From: Actinoallomurus sp040655075
GTDB taxonomy: Bacteria > Actinomycetota > Actinomycetes > Streptosporangiales > Streptosporangiaceae
NCBI RefSeq assembly: GCF_040655075.1
Contig: NZ_JBFAJC010000009.1
Span: 207,786 to 271,785, forward strand
Length of the DNA: 64,000 bases
Direction: 5' to 3'
The position numbers were made by a program, and so were the translations under genes. The first letter of the stretch is position 1. Each line of letters opens with the position of its first letter. Below, piece by piece: positions 51,698 through 62,640 of this stretch. The notes under the pieces are model-generated. The model had not been told where the DNA came from. It saw nothing but the letters and a program-made list of their open reading frames with translations, and did not search any database.

Positions 51698-54600
51698 GGG
51701 CGGGACCGGCCGGGCACTCGTCCGGCGGCAGCGACCGCCCGCGCGCGAACTCGGCCGCGAAGTCCGGCTCGCCCAGCGCCGCCAGCGTCCGGGCCCGGAC
51801 CCGGTCGGCGTCCGCGCGTTCCGAGCCCAGCAACGGGGTGCCCGCCGCGTCCCGGACGGCCGCGGCCGCGCCCAGCAGGCGGGCGGCCCGCCGGGGCGCG
51901 CCGTCCAGCGAGTACGCGCCCGAGAGCCCCTCCAGCGCCAGCGCGACCGCCCTCGGCTCGCCGGTCTCCCGGGCCGCGGCGTAGCCGTCCCGGTGCCGGG
52001 CCAGGGCCTCCTCGGCGTCGCCGCGCTGCTCGGCGACGAAGCCGAGCTCGGTCTGCACCGTGGCGAGGCCGTCCGGCCACGCCATCTGCCGGTTCCAGTC
52101 CAGCCAGGGCAACAGCCGCTTGACGGACGGGTCGAGCCGGTTCCGGCGCCGGTCGGCGACCGCCATCCCCACCTCGGCGGACTGCTCGATCACCGGGTTG
52201 GACTGCTCGACGGCCAGCTTGCGGGCCCGCTCGTACAGCTCGTCGGCCTCGGAGTAGTCGCCGGTCAGCACGGCGATCCGGCCCAGCTCGCACAGCGTGA
52301 AGGCGACCTTGGGCCAGAGCCCCAGCTCCTGGGCGACGCGCAGGTTCTCCAGATGCAGCGTCCGCGCGCGGGCCCAGTCCCCGTTGAGGCGGGCGAGCGT
52401 CGCCAGCGGATCGGTCGCGTTCAGCACGCCCCATTGGTCGCCGAGGCTCCGGAACAGCGCCGCGCTCCGCTCGGCGTCGCGCCGCAGCGCGGCGTGGTCG
52501 CCACGCAGCAGCGCCCCCCAGGCCAGCGTGCTCAGGGCCGCCGCCACACCCCACTCGTCGCCGAGCGCGCGGGCGTCGGCGAGCACCTGGGCCGGCAGCG
52601 TTTCGCCGGGCGGGGCGTCCGGGCCGCTCGGGATCACCACCGCCAGCAGCCCGCGCGCCCGGGTCAGCGCGCGCGGGTCGGCGACGTCGGCGGGGAGCGG
52701 GCCGAGCACCTCCGACGGCAGCGCGGCGGGCCCGGCCGTGCGGCCCGCCATCGCCGACAGGGCGCACTGCCAGGTCAGCGCCGTGAGCCGGAGGCCCGGC
52801 GCGGCCTCGCCCGGGACGGCCAGCGCCCGCGACAGCGAGCGGGTCCCCTCGTCCAGCCGTCCGCGCACCGTCCAGTACCAGGCGAGCGCGCAGGCCAGCC
52901 GGACCGCCAGGCCCTGCTCGCCCTGCCGGACGGCGGCGTCGAGCGCGGCCCGCAGGTTCAGGGTCTCCAGGTCCAGCCGCCGCAACCAGGCTCGCTGCTC
53001 CGGGCCGCGCAGGTTCGGGTCGGCGCGCTCGGCGAGCTCGGTGTAGTGCGCGGCGTGCCGGAGCCGGACCCGGTCCAGCTCGTCGGCCTCCCGCAGCCGC
53101 TCAAGGCAGTACGCCGCCACCGACTCCAGCAGCCGGTACCGCGCGCCGTCCGGGGTCTCCTCCAGCACGACCAGCGACCGGTCGACGAGGGTCGCCAGGG
53201 TCGCCAGGACGTCCTCGACGGGCACCGCGCCGCCTGAGCAGACCGCCTCGGCCGACTCCAGCGTGCAGCCGCCCGAGTGCACCGCCAGCCGCCGCAGCAC
53301 GGTCCGCTCGTCCGCCGACAGCAGCTCCCAGCTCCAGTCGATCATCGCCCGGAGAGTCCGCTGCCGGGCGGGCGCACCGCGGGTGCCCGCGCCCAGCAAC
53401 CGGAACCGGTCGTCCAGCCGGGCCGCCAGCTGCTCCACCCCCAGCGTCCGGACGCGGGTGGCGGCCAGTTCCAGCGCGAGGGGCAGGCCGTCCAGCCTGC
53501 GGCAGATCGTCAGCACGGCGGGGGCGTTCCCGGCGTCGAGGGCGAACCCGGCGGACGCCGCCTGCGCCCGCGTCACGAACAGCCGCACCGCGCTGTAGCC
53601 GAGCAGCGCCGCCGCGTCCCGCTCCGGGGCGTCCGGGCCGGGCACCGCGAGCGGCGGCACGCTCCACAGCCGTTCGCCCGCCACGCCCAACGGCTCGCGG
53701 CTCGCGGCCAGCACGCGCAGCTCTGGAGCGGCCCGCAGCAGCCGGTCCACCACCTCGGCGGCGGCCTCCACCACGTGCTCGCAGTTGTCCAGCACGATCA
53801 GCAGCCGCCGCCCGCGCAGCACCGCGGCCAGCCGGTCCAGCGGAGACCCGCCGGCGTCGGGCGCGCCGGACGGGACCGGGCCAGGCACGCCGAGCACGGT
53901 CGTGATCATCTCCGCGATCGCGGCCGCCGCGTCGGCCGCCGCGGGGCCGGAGCCGGGGGCGGAGGGGGAGCCGTCCAGCCCGGCCAGTTCCACGAGCCAG
54001 ACGCCGTCCCGGAACCGGTCGGTCAGCGTCGCCGCCGTGGCCGTCGCGAGCCGGGTCTTGCCCACGCCGCCCGGCCCGGTCAGCGTCACCAGGCGGGCGG
54101 CGTCGAGCAGCTCCTCGGCCTCGCGGATCGCCGCCTCCCGCCCGATCAGCTCGGTGAGCGGCACGGCCAGGTTGGTCGTGGCGCGCGGGGCCGGGGCGGG
54201 CGCGGGCTCGCCCGACAGGGCCGGGTCGTGGTCGAGGATCGCCGCGTGCAGGGCGGCCAGCTCGGGGCTCGGGTCCACGCCGAGCGACTCGCGCAGCTCC
54301 TCGCGCAGCCGGTGGAAGCCGTCCAGCGCGTCCCGCTGCCGTCCGGCCCGGTACAGCGCCCGCATGTGGACGGCGCGGAGCCGCTCCCGGTGCGGGTGCC
54401 GCTCGACCAGGTCGGCGAGCTCGCCGACGAGCAGGTTGTGCTCGCCCAGGTCCATCCGGGCCTCGGCGAGCAGCTCCAGCGCGGCAAGCCGCTGCTCCTC
54501 CAGGCCTGCGATCGTGGCGCGGGCGAACTCCTCGTCGGCGAAGTCCGCCAGCGCGGGGCCCCGCCAGAGCTCCAGCGCCTCTCCCAGCAGGGTGGCCCGG

Positions 54601-54962
54601 GACCGCAGGTCGTCGGTCCGCTCGGCCTCGGCGACCAGCGCCCGGAACCGCTCGGCGTCGGTCGCCTCGCCCGGGACCGCGAGCAGGTAGCCGGGGCTGC
54701 GGTGGACGATCAGATCCCGGCCGCCCGGCTCCGCCTCGTCCAGCACCCGGCGCAGCTGGGAGACCTTGCTGCGCAGCACGGCGCCCGGGTTGCCGGGCAG
54801 CCGGTCGCCCCACAGGTCGTCCACCAGTCGGTCGGCGGACACCGGGAACCCGCGGTGCAGCAGCAGGACGGCCAGCAGCCGCCGGACCTTCAGCTCCGGG
54901 ATCCGGACCGGCTGGCCGTCCGGGGCCCACACCTGGAGGGGACCGAGGATGCCGAATCGCAT
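51681..54962 (-). CDS. AfsR-type SARP regulator with NB-ARC and TPR domains
   Basis: 1093 residues from the ATG at 54962, which starts MRFGILGPLQVWAPDG as in AfsR/SARP proteins; the open frame extends far upstream but that part is shadow sequence. Winged-helix DNA-binding domain (1-95, PGNPGAVLRSKVSQLRRVLD), BTAD (about 96-245, DLVERHPHRERLRAVHMRAL), NB-ARC/STAND ATPase (Walker A LTGPGGVGKTRLA at 295-303; LLIVLDNCEHVVEAAAEV) and C-terminal TPR repeats to the end. No good ribosome binding site, so possibly leaderless. Three CCGGAACG direct repeats with 11-bp spacing lie directly in front (54997-55026). Probable activator of the MFS pump and the apoprotein gene. Confidence 0.92.
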   Translation of the reverse strand: MRFGILGPLQVWAPDGQPVRIPELKVRRLLAVLLLHRGFPVSADRLVDDLWGDRLPGNPGAVLRSKVSQLRRVLDEAEPGGRDLIVHRSPGYLLAVPGEATDAERFRALVAEAERTDDLRSRATLLGEALELWRGPALADFADEEFARATIAGLEEQRLAALELLAEARMDLGEHNLLVGELADLVERHPHRERLRAVHMRALYRAGRQRDALDGFHRLREELRESLGVDPSPELAALHAAILDHDPALSGEPAPAPAPRATTNLAVPLTELIGREAAIREAEELLDAARLVTLTGPGGVGKTRLATATAATLTDRFRDGVWLVELAGLDGSPSAPGSGPAAADAAAAIAEMITTVLGVPGPVPSGAPDAGGSPLDRLAAVLRGRRLLIVLDNCEHVVEAAAEVVDRLLRAAPELRVLAASREPLGVAGERLWSVPPLAVPGPDAPERDAAALLGYSAVRLFVTRAQAASAGFALDAGNAPAVLTICRRLDGLPLALELAATRVRTLGVEQLAARLDDRFRLLGAGTRGAPARQRTLRAMIDWSWELLSADERTVLRRLAVHSGGCTLESAEAVCSGGAVPVEDVLATLATLVDRSLVVLEETPDGARYRLLESVAAYCLERLREADELDRVRLRHAAHYTELAERADPNLRGPEQRAWLRRLDLETLNLRAALDAAVRQGEQGLAVRLACALAWYWTVRGRLDEGTRSLSRALAVPGEAAPGLRLTALTWQCALSAMAGRTAGPAALPSEVLGPLPADVADPRALTRARGLLAVVIPSGPDAPPGETLPAQVLADARALGDEWGVAAALSTLAWGALLRGDHAALRRDAERSAALFRSLGDQWGVLNATDPLATLARLNGDWARARTLHLENLRVAQELGLWPKVAFTLCELGRIAVLTGDYSEADELYERARKLAVEQSNPVIEQSAEVGMAVADRRRNRLDPSVKRLLPWLDWNRQMAWPDGLATVQTELGFVAEQRGDAEEALARHRDGYAAARETGEPRAVALALEGLSGAYSLDGAPRRAARLLGAAAAVRDAAGTPLLGSERADADRVRARTLAALGEPDFAAEFARGRSLPPDECPAGPALTGIR

Positions 54963-54996
54963 GACGACCACCGTAGACCAGCGGGCCGTCCGGCAT

Positions 54997-55026
54997 CCGG
55001 AACGGCACCGGAACGTATCCGGAACG
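54997..55026. promoter_or_regulatory. SARP-type operator: three CCGGAACG direct repeats, 11-bp period
   Basis: CCGGAACG occurs at 54997-55004, 55008-55015 and 55019-55026, exactly one helical turn apart. SARP proteins bind direct heptamer-type repeats with this period, usually just upstream of the -10 element. The site lies between the SARP gene and the divergent MFS gene; GACACT (55036-55041), 9 nt after the last repeat, could be the MFS -10. The same CCGGAAC motif is repeated upstream of the apoprotein gene. Confidence 0.7.
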
Positions 55027-55148
55027 TCGCGGACGGACACTGCGCGGGCAGGCCCGCCGCGCCACCTCGCAGGCCCGTCGGCCCGACCGGTCGCGGACGG
55101 CACCTGCCTCGTACCGCACAGACCGCATACCGAGAGGAAGGACTGATC

Positions 55149-56804
55149 ATGTCCGCGAACGCCACCAACGCCCCGCCGGTCGAGGGGGGCCCGACAGCGG
55201 GGCGCGCGGAGTGGACCGGCCTCCTCGTGCTGGCCCTCGCCACGCTGGTCCTCTCGCTGGACCTGAGCGTGCTGAGCCTCGCGCTGCCGCACCTGGCCGA
55301 GGATCTCGGCGCGAGCGGCATCCAGCAGTTGTGGATCATGGACATCTACGGGTTCATGACCGCGGGCTTCCTGATCACCATGGGCACCGTGGGGGACCGG
55401 GTCGGCCGCCGCCGGCTGCTGATGATCGGCACCGCGGTGTTCGCGGTCGCCTCGGTCGCCGCCGCCTACTCGCAGAGCCCCGAGGCGCTGATCGCGGCGC
55501 GCGCGGTGATGGGCCTCGCGGCTGCCACCGTCATGCCGTCCGGCATGGCGCTGATCGCCACCATGTTCGTCAACCCGGTGCAGCGCGGCATGGCGATCTC
55601 CTCGTGGATGAGCTGCTTCATGATCGGGATGCTGCTCGGCCCGGTGGTCGGCGGCATCATGCTGCACTTCTTCTGGTGGGGATCGGTCTTCCTGATCGGC
55701 GTGCCGGTGGTGCTGGTGCTGCTGGTCGTCGCGCCCCGGGTGCTGCCCGAGAGCCGGTCGGACCAGGCGGGACGGATCGACCCGCTCAGCGTCGTGCTGT
55801 CGCTCGGCGCGGTGCTGGGCGTCGCCTACGGGTTCAAACGGCTCGCGGTGGACGGCTGGGAGGCGCTGCCCATCGGCATCGTCGTCGCGGGGCTGCTGCT
55901 CGGCGCGCTGTTCGTGTACCGGCAGCACCGGATGGACGTGCCGCTTCTGGACCTGTCGCTGTTCGGCATCCCGGCGTTCGCCGTCTCGCTGGTGCTCGGC
56001 CTGCTCGGCGGCGCGGTGCAGGGCGGCAGCGCGTTCATGGTGAACCTGCACCTGCAGATGGTCGAGGGGCTGTCGCCGCTGAAGACCGGGCTGTGGCTGC
56101 TGCCGACCTTCCTGGCGATGATCCTCGGCCTGATGATGGGGCCCGGCATCGCGCAGAAGGTCAAGCCCGGCTACGTGATCTCGGCGGGGCTGCCCATCGC
56201 CGCCGTCGGCTACGTCCTGCTGACCCAGGTCGGCGCGCACGGCGGGCTGGCGCTGGTGCTGATCGGCTTCGCGGTCACGCTGTTCGGCGTCGGCATCCCG
56301 ATGGGGCTCGGCACCGGGCTCGGCATGAGCACGGCGCCGCCGCAGAAGGTCGGCGCGGCGTCCTCGCTGATGCAGACCTGCAACGAGCTGGGCGTCGCCG
56401 TGGGTATCGCACTGCTGGGCAGCATCGGCACCGCCGTCTACCGGAGCGATCTCGGTGGGAAGCTGCCGGACGGGCTGCCCAAGCAGGCCCACGACGGGGC
56501 CATGCAGAGCATCGCCGGGGCCGTGAACGTGGCCAAGAGCATTCCCGGCAAGGTCGGGGACGACGTGCTCCGCGCGTCGCGGGAGGCCTTCACCTCGGGC
56601 CTGCACACGGTCGCCATCGTGGCCGCCGTCGTCATGGTGTGCCTGGCGGTCGTGACCGGTACCGTGCTGCGGCACATGCTGCCCACCCCGCCCGGAATGC
56701 CCGGGGGCCCGCCCGGAGGCCCCGGCGGTCCAGGTGAGCAGCACGCCACGACGGCGGGCGAGCCGTCGTCGGGCGCCGGGGCCGAAGAGCCACCGGGGGA
56801 GTAA
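55149..56804 (+). CDS. MFS drug exporter, DHA2 family (14 TM)
   Basis: 551 residues from the ATG at 55149 (AGGAAGGA upstream). Fourteen membrane helices are predicted, with motif A between TM2 and TM3 (GDRVGRRRLL), motif C-like AISSWMSCFMIGMLLGPVVG, and D-E motif LDLSVLSLALPHLAEDL in TM1. The C-terminal tail is rich in Gly/Pro (PGGPPGGPGGPGEQ). Such proton antiporters export the chromophore or apo-complexed drug in other enediyne clusters. The SARP-type operator sits in its promoter. A DrrC-like gene follows 66 nt downstream. Confidence 0.92.
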   Translation: MSANATNAPPVEGGPTAGRAEWTGLLVLALATLVLSLDLSVLSLALPHLAEDLGASGIQQLWIMDIYGFMTAGFLITMGTVGDRVGRRRLLMIGTAVFAVASVAAAYSQSPEALIAARAVMGLAAATVMPSGMALIATMFVNPVQRGMAISSWMSCFMIGMLLGPVVGGIMLHFFWWGSVFLIGVPVVLVLLVVAPRVLPESRSDQAGRIDPLSVVLSLGAVLGVAYGFKRLAVDGWEALPIGIVVAGLLLGALFVYRQHRMDVPLLDLSLFGIPAFAVSLVLGLLGGAVQGGSAFMVNLHLQMVEGLSPLKTGLWLLPTFLAMILGLMMGPGIAQKVKPGYVISAGLPIAAVGYVLLTQVGAHGGLALVLIGFAVTLFGVGIPMGLGTGLGMSTAPPQKVGAASSLMQTCNELGVAVGIALLGSIGTAVYRSDLGGKLPDGLPKQAHDGAMQSIAGAVNVAKSIPGKVGDDVLRASREAFTSGLHTVAIVAAVVMVCLAVVTGTVLRHMLPTPPGMPGGPPGGPGGPGEQHATTAGEPSSGAGAEEPPGE

Positions 56805-56870
56805 CCGGACCGGACCGACGAACCATCGGGGGAGTCTCCGAGTCCCCACACGAGGCGGCCGCTCCGCGCG

Positions 56871-59219
<2,349 letters not shown>

Positions 59220-59231
59220 GCCGGCGCGCCC

Positions 59232-59288
59232 GCGCGGGGCGGTGTCTCCCGCGCGGGGCGGTGTCTCCCGCGCGGGGCGGTGTCTCCC
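59232..59288. repeat. 19-bp tandem repeat (three copies)
   Basis: GCGCGGGGCGGTGTCTCCC is repeated exactly at 59232-59250, 59251-59269 and 59270-59288, with a partial fourth copy (GCGCGGG). It lies 12 nt after the DrrC-like stop and before the glycosyltransferase. It is non-coding and probably arose by replication slippage. Confidence 0.88.
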
Positions 59289-59388
59289 GCGCGGGCGCGG
59301 CGGCCGTTCGGGCGAATGGGCAAGTGCGGAGATGCGGGGCGAGCGGGCGCTCGTGAGACTTCAGGGAGGCATCGCGAGAGGAGTCCCC

Positions 59389-60654
59389 ATGCGTGTCCTG
59401 TTCGTGACCCCGCCCGCGCTCAAGTCCCATATGTACGTGCAGACGCCGCTCGCGTGGGCGCTGCGGACGGCGGGCCATGAGGTGCGCGTCGCCGTCCAGC
59501 CCGACCTGGCCGAGGCCGTCCAGGGCACCGGGCTGACCGCGGTGGTGGCGGGTGAGAACATGCTCGACCGGCTGACCGAGATCGACGAGGCCGAGCCGCC
59601 GACGGAGCCCCGCCCGCCCGGCGCGCCGACGCCCGTGCAGACCGACTACGCCGCCGACGACCCGCACGCCGAGCTGGACTACCTGGTCGACAAGTTCCTG
59701 AGCAGGCTGTGCGACGAGCGAATCGTTGCCGACATGGTCGACTTCGCCCGCCGCTGGAAGCCCGACCTGGTCATCTGGGACCAGCTCTGCTATGCCGGGG
59801 CGGTGGCGGCGCGCGCGTGCGGCGCGGCGCACGCGCGGATGCTGTTCGGCGCGGACGCCCTGGTGCAGCTCCGGTCGGGCGCACGGCGGCAGAAGCCGGA
59901 CGCCGACCCGATGCAGGACTGGCTGGCCGCGCTGCTCGGCCGGTACGGCGCCGAGTACGCCGACGACGCCGTGACCGGGCACTGGACGATCGACACCATG
60001 CCGCCGTGGGTCTGGCGACCGGAGGGCCCGGCGTACCTGCCGGTCCGGCACCTGGCGTTCAACGGCCCGTCCGTCGTCCCGGACTGGGTGCTCGATGCCC
60101 CGGACCGGCCCCGCGTGGCGCTCACCCTCGGCCTGTCCCACCAGGAGTCGGGGGTCGCGCACGCCTCGACCGCCGAGCTGCTCGACGCGGTGGCGGACGT
60201 GGACGCGGAGGTGGTGGCCGCGATCGGCGGTGTCCCGGACGGGGCGTCCGCCGTGCCGGACAACGTGCGCGTCGTCGACTTCGTCCCGCTGAACGCGCTA
60301 CTGCCGAGTTGCGCCGCGGTCGTGCACCAGGGCGGCACCGGGACCTTCGCGGCGGGCTACGAGTACGGCGTCCCGCAGTTGCTCGTGCCGAGCGTCTACT
60401 GGTCCGACAAGTGGTTCGGCCCGGTGGCGCAGGCAAGCGGCCTGGAACAAGAGGGCGCGGGGATCTACGTCGCCGACTCCGACCGGCTCACCGCGGACGC
60501 GTTGCGCGAGGCGCTGCGGACCGTCCTGGACGACCCCGGCTACGCGGCGAACGCCGCCCGCCTGCGCACCACCCTGATGGCCCTGCCCACCCCGAACGGG
60601 ATCGTCCGCCTGCTGGAGGAGCTGACGGCCGAGCACCGCGGGCGCGGGGCCTGA
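59389..60654 (+). CDS. Glycosyltransferase, GT1/GT-B family
   Basis: 421 residues from the ATG at 59389 (GAGAGGAG upstream). N-terminal acceptor domain MRVLFVTPPALKSHMYVQTP with the His needed for catalysis, and C-terminal nucleotide-sugar site HQGGTGTFAAGYEYGVPQ (313-330), a variant of the HGGxGT..GVPQ signature; also VALTLGLSHQESG. It transfers a (deoxy/amino) sugar to the enediyne core, as CalG or SgcA6-type enzymes do. No sugar-biosynthesis gene is in the window, so the donor must be made by genes beyond the right edge or elsewhere. Confidence 0.9.
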   Translation: MRVLFVTPPALKSHMYVQTPLAWALRTAGHEVRVAVQPDLAEAVQGTGLTAVVAGENMLDRLTEIDEAEPPTEPRPPGAPTPVQTDYAADDPHAELDYLVDKFLSRLCDERIVADMVDFARRWKPDLVIWDQLCYAGAVAARACGAAHARMLFGADALVQLRSGARRQKPDADPMQDWLAALLGRYGAEYADDAVTGHWTIDTMPPWVWRPEGPAYLPVRHLAFNGPSVVPDWVLDAPDRPRVALTLGLSHQESGVAHASTAELLDAVADVDAEVVAAIGGVPDGASAVPDNVRVVDFVPLNALLPSCAAVVHQGGTGTFAAGYEYGVPQLLVPSVYWSDKWFGPVAQASGLEQEGAGIYVADSDRLTADALREALRTVLDDPGYAANAARLRTTLMALPTPNGIVRLLEELTAEHRGRGA

Positions 60655-60753
60655 ATCCGTTCCGGGGCGGGCCCGTTCGGACGTCCGAGGGGGTGGCGGT
60701 CGTGCGCCGCGAGTGCGTCGCCCGGACCGCCCGGAACGGGTGCGCGAAGTGAC

Positions 60754-60790
60754 GAGGGGGCGGGACCGCCGCGCGCGGTCCCGCCCCCTC
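60754..60790. terminator. Perfect 16-bp hairpin between convergent genes
   Basis: GAGGGGGCGGGACCGC (60754-60769) and its exact complement (60775-60790) with a 5-nt loop, between the glycosyltransferase and the convergent BtrH-like gene. Confidence 0.8.
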
Positions 60791-60800
60791 ATGTTCCCGG

Positions 60801-61760
60801 TCAGGCGGTGAAGGTGTGCTCGTGCATGGCGTCCTCGATGTCGGCGAGTTCGAGGAAGCGGTCGCAGACCGGATCCCAGTCGCCCGCGTTGCCGGCCACG
60901 AGGCACTCGCCGAACAGGCGGGCCTGCCGCTGCTTGTACCGGGCCATCGTCAGGTCGCCGCCCGCCTTGAAGAACGCCGCGTAGTCCATGCCACGCCGCG
61001 CCTGGGCCGGGAAGGTGAAGATGGTCAGGAAGGCGTGGCTGCGCGGGGGGAGCTCGTCGTTGCGCAGCCGCTTGGCGAAGTCGCGGATCACCTCGCCGCC
61101 GGACGGCGTCTCCCGGCGGATCGAGTCGAAGTAGGCCATCGCCGCCATGTACCGCTCGTCCGGCGTCGGCGTGCTCCGCACCCGCAGGTCGAGCCAGCGG
61201 TGGAACGGCCCTCCGGGGCAGGGCAGGTCGTCCGCCCGCCAGGATCGTTCCAGGTCGGACAGGGCCATCGACGCCGCCGGGAATCCCAGCGGGTCGTGCA
61301 GGTAGACCCGCTCGTCGTCGATCGCGTACGCCACCACGTAGTGGTCCGCGCCGCGCGCGTGCTGGTGGTAGGGGAAGTAGCGCAGGTACCCCATGTCGAG
61401 CGGGCCGAGCAGGACCGGGCCGGTGGTCAACTCCGCGCGCAGGATGGCAGCGACGTCGGCATCCGCCGGGCCCGAGCGCGCCATGCAGTCGAGCCCGAGC
61501 AGGTCCAGCGCCCGGACGAGCCGGTCCGGCGACGGGACGAGGCTGAAGTAGAGCTTCTCGCACTCCGGTTCCGAGACCAGGTGGCCGCCCATCAGTGAGA
61601 TGCCGGTGAGCACCTCGATCAGCCCGGAGCTGATGCCCTGGACGCCCTGACCGGACACGAACATGGCGGCCGCGTCGGCATAGCAATAATTCACGTTCCC
61701 GTGGTACTCGAACGCACCCGACAGCGATTCGCCTGGAGTTCCGGCGGCGGAGAATTCCAT
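60801..61760 (-). CDS. BtrH-like papain-fold protein next to the apoprotein gene
   Basis: 319 residues from the ATG at 61760 (AAAGGGGAA upstream). N-terminal BtrH/peptidase C39-like domain with a plausible Cys-His-Asp triad: Cys26 in HGNVNYCYADAAAMF, His140 in GADHYVVAYAIDDE and Asp156 in VYLHDPLGF. The C-terminal ~150 residues are helical (FHRWLDLRVRSTPTPDERYM; RYKQRQARLFGECLVAGNAG). No signal peptide. BtrH transfers an acyl side chain from an acyl-carrier protein to an amine in butirosin biosynthesis, so an acyl transfer to the chromophore is possible. Proteolysis or maturation is the alternative. It lies 158 nt downstream of the apoprotein gene on the same strand, beyond a terminator. Confidence 0.75.
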   Translation of the reverse strand: MEFSAAGTPGESLSGAFEYHGNVNYCYADAAAMFVSGQGVQGISSGLIEVLTGISLMGGHLVSEPECEKLYFSLVPSPDRLVRALDLLGLDCMARSGPADADVAAILRAELTTGPVLLGPLDMGYLRYFPYHQHARGADHYVVAYAIDDERVYLHDPLGFPAASMALSDLERSWRADDLPCPGGPFHRWLDLRVRSTPTPDERYMAAMAYFDSIRRETPSGGEVIRDFAKRLRNDELPPRSHAFLTIFTFPAQARRGMDYAAFFKAGGDLTMARYKQRQARLFGECLVAGNAGDWDPVCDRFLELADIEDAMHEHTFTA

Positions 61761-61851
61761 TCCGTTCCCCTTTTCATCGATGGTGATGCGCCCGATGTTA
61801 GCCGTTTATCTCGACATTTTCACTGGTCCGAAGAAATGGCGCAATAACGGA

Positions 61852-61902
61852 GAAACCGCAGAGCCGCGGTGGGGGGAGGAATGAGAGCGGCTCCGCGGTT
61901 TC
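61852..61902 (-). terminator. 16-bp hairpin terminator of the apoprotein gene (one mismatch)
   Basis: GAAACCGCAGAGCCGC (61852-61867) pairs with GCGGCTCCGCGGTTTC (61887-61902) except at one position; loop 19 nt. It starts 16 nt after the apoprotein stop and should isolate this transcript from the BtrH-like gene. Confidence 0.75.
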
Positions 61903-61918
61903 GCCGGAGTGTGTCCGA

Positions 61919-62365
61919 TCAGGCGAAGGAGATCGGCGCGCTGCCGAAGACGCCGTCGGCGTTCCCGGCGTTGATGGTGCACTGGATCTTGGCGCAGTCG
62001 ACGGTTCCCCAGGCGGTGCCGTCACCGAGGCGGCCGTCGAAGGTGCTGTGCACGATCTTGGTGGTGGCGCCGGAGCCGCCGGCGTCCAGGGTCACCTGCG
62101 TCATGTCGGACAGGTTGCAGGCCCACTGCCCGGACTGGACCTCGGCGCACTCGACCACGCCGACGTTCGAGTCGCCGGCGAAGCCGCTCGCCGAGACGTT
62201 CACGGTCGCGCCGTCCGACAGTCCGGTGGACGGCGAGGCGGTGACCGCGGGCGCGAGGGCGGGGGACGCGGCGGAGGCGGGCAGGGCGGCGGCCGTCGCC
62301 AGGCAGGTCGCCAGGCAGGTCGCCGTGGCCAGCCTGGCGGTGAGACGGACTCGCGTCGGGGACAT
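61919..62365 (-). CDS. Neocarzinostatin-family enediyne apoprotein (secreted)
   Basis: 148 residues from the ATG at 62365 (AAGGAG 8 nt upstream). A signal peptide (about 32-37 residues, ending LPASA) precedes a mature protein of ~111-115 residues starting near APAVTASPSTGLSDG, matching the VTPSSGLSDG-type start of neocarzinostatin and C-1027 apoproteins. Cysteines 73/83 and 124/129 reproduce the neocarzinostatin pairs 37-47 and 88-93 with identical spacing, and AWGTVDCAKIQC and SAPISFA match its end (TRWGTVDC, VAISFN). It binds and stabilises the chromophore and carries it out of the cell. Its presence assigns the cluster to the nine-membered chromoprotein class. The promoter carries CCGGAAC repeats and a 21-bp palindrome. 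Confidence 0.95.
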   Translation of the reverse strand: MSPTRVRLTARLATATCLATCLATAAALPASAASPALAPAVTASPSTGLSDGATVNVSASGFAGDSNVGVVECAEVQSGQWACNLSDMTQVTLDAGGSGATTKIVHSTFDGRLGDGTAWGTVDCAKIQCTINAGNADGVFGSAPISFA

Positions 62366-62389
62366 GTGAGAGCTCCTTCTGGATCGCTT

Positions 62390-62410
62390 GGACCGGCGGT
62401 CCGCCGGTCC
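62390..62410. promoter_or_regulatory. Perfect 21-bp palindrome in the apoprotein leader
   Basis: GGACCGGCGG-T-CCGCCGGTCC (62390-62410): exact 10-bp arms around a single T, 25 nt upstream of the apoprotein ATG. With one central base it is better suited as a dimeric-protein operator than as a tight hairpin, but a leader hairpin with a 3-nt loop is also possible. Confidence 0.6.
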
Positions 62411-62441
62411 CGGTTGGCGCGTTCCACACTGCGCTCCATGA

Positions 62442-62459
62442 GTTCCGGACTTGTTCCGG
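62442..62459 (-). promoter_or_regulatory. SARP-type direct repeat upstream of the apoprotein gene
   Basis: On the apoprotein strand CCGGAAC occurs twice with an 11-bp period (plus-strand GTTCCGG at 62442-62448 and 62453-62459). Looser copies lie at 62421-62427 (GTTCCAC) and 62476-62481 (GTTCCG). The motif and its orientation relative to the gene match the triple repeat before the MFS gene, so the AfsR-type SARP is the likely binder. Confidence 0.6.
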
Positions 62460-62640
62460 TCCGTTTTTGTCAGGAGTTCCGTCAGGCCTGCTGCTAGGGA
62501 TGACGCTGGGCGTCCGGCATCGGCTCCGGATGGCTCGACCGGGGCGCAATTCCGAAGATGCATGGGACTTTCTGAAATGTGAGGCTACGGGCGGAAGCGC
62601 CCCCCGAACGCCAGTGCCCACTGAAAGGAACGAAGCACCC

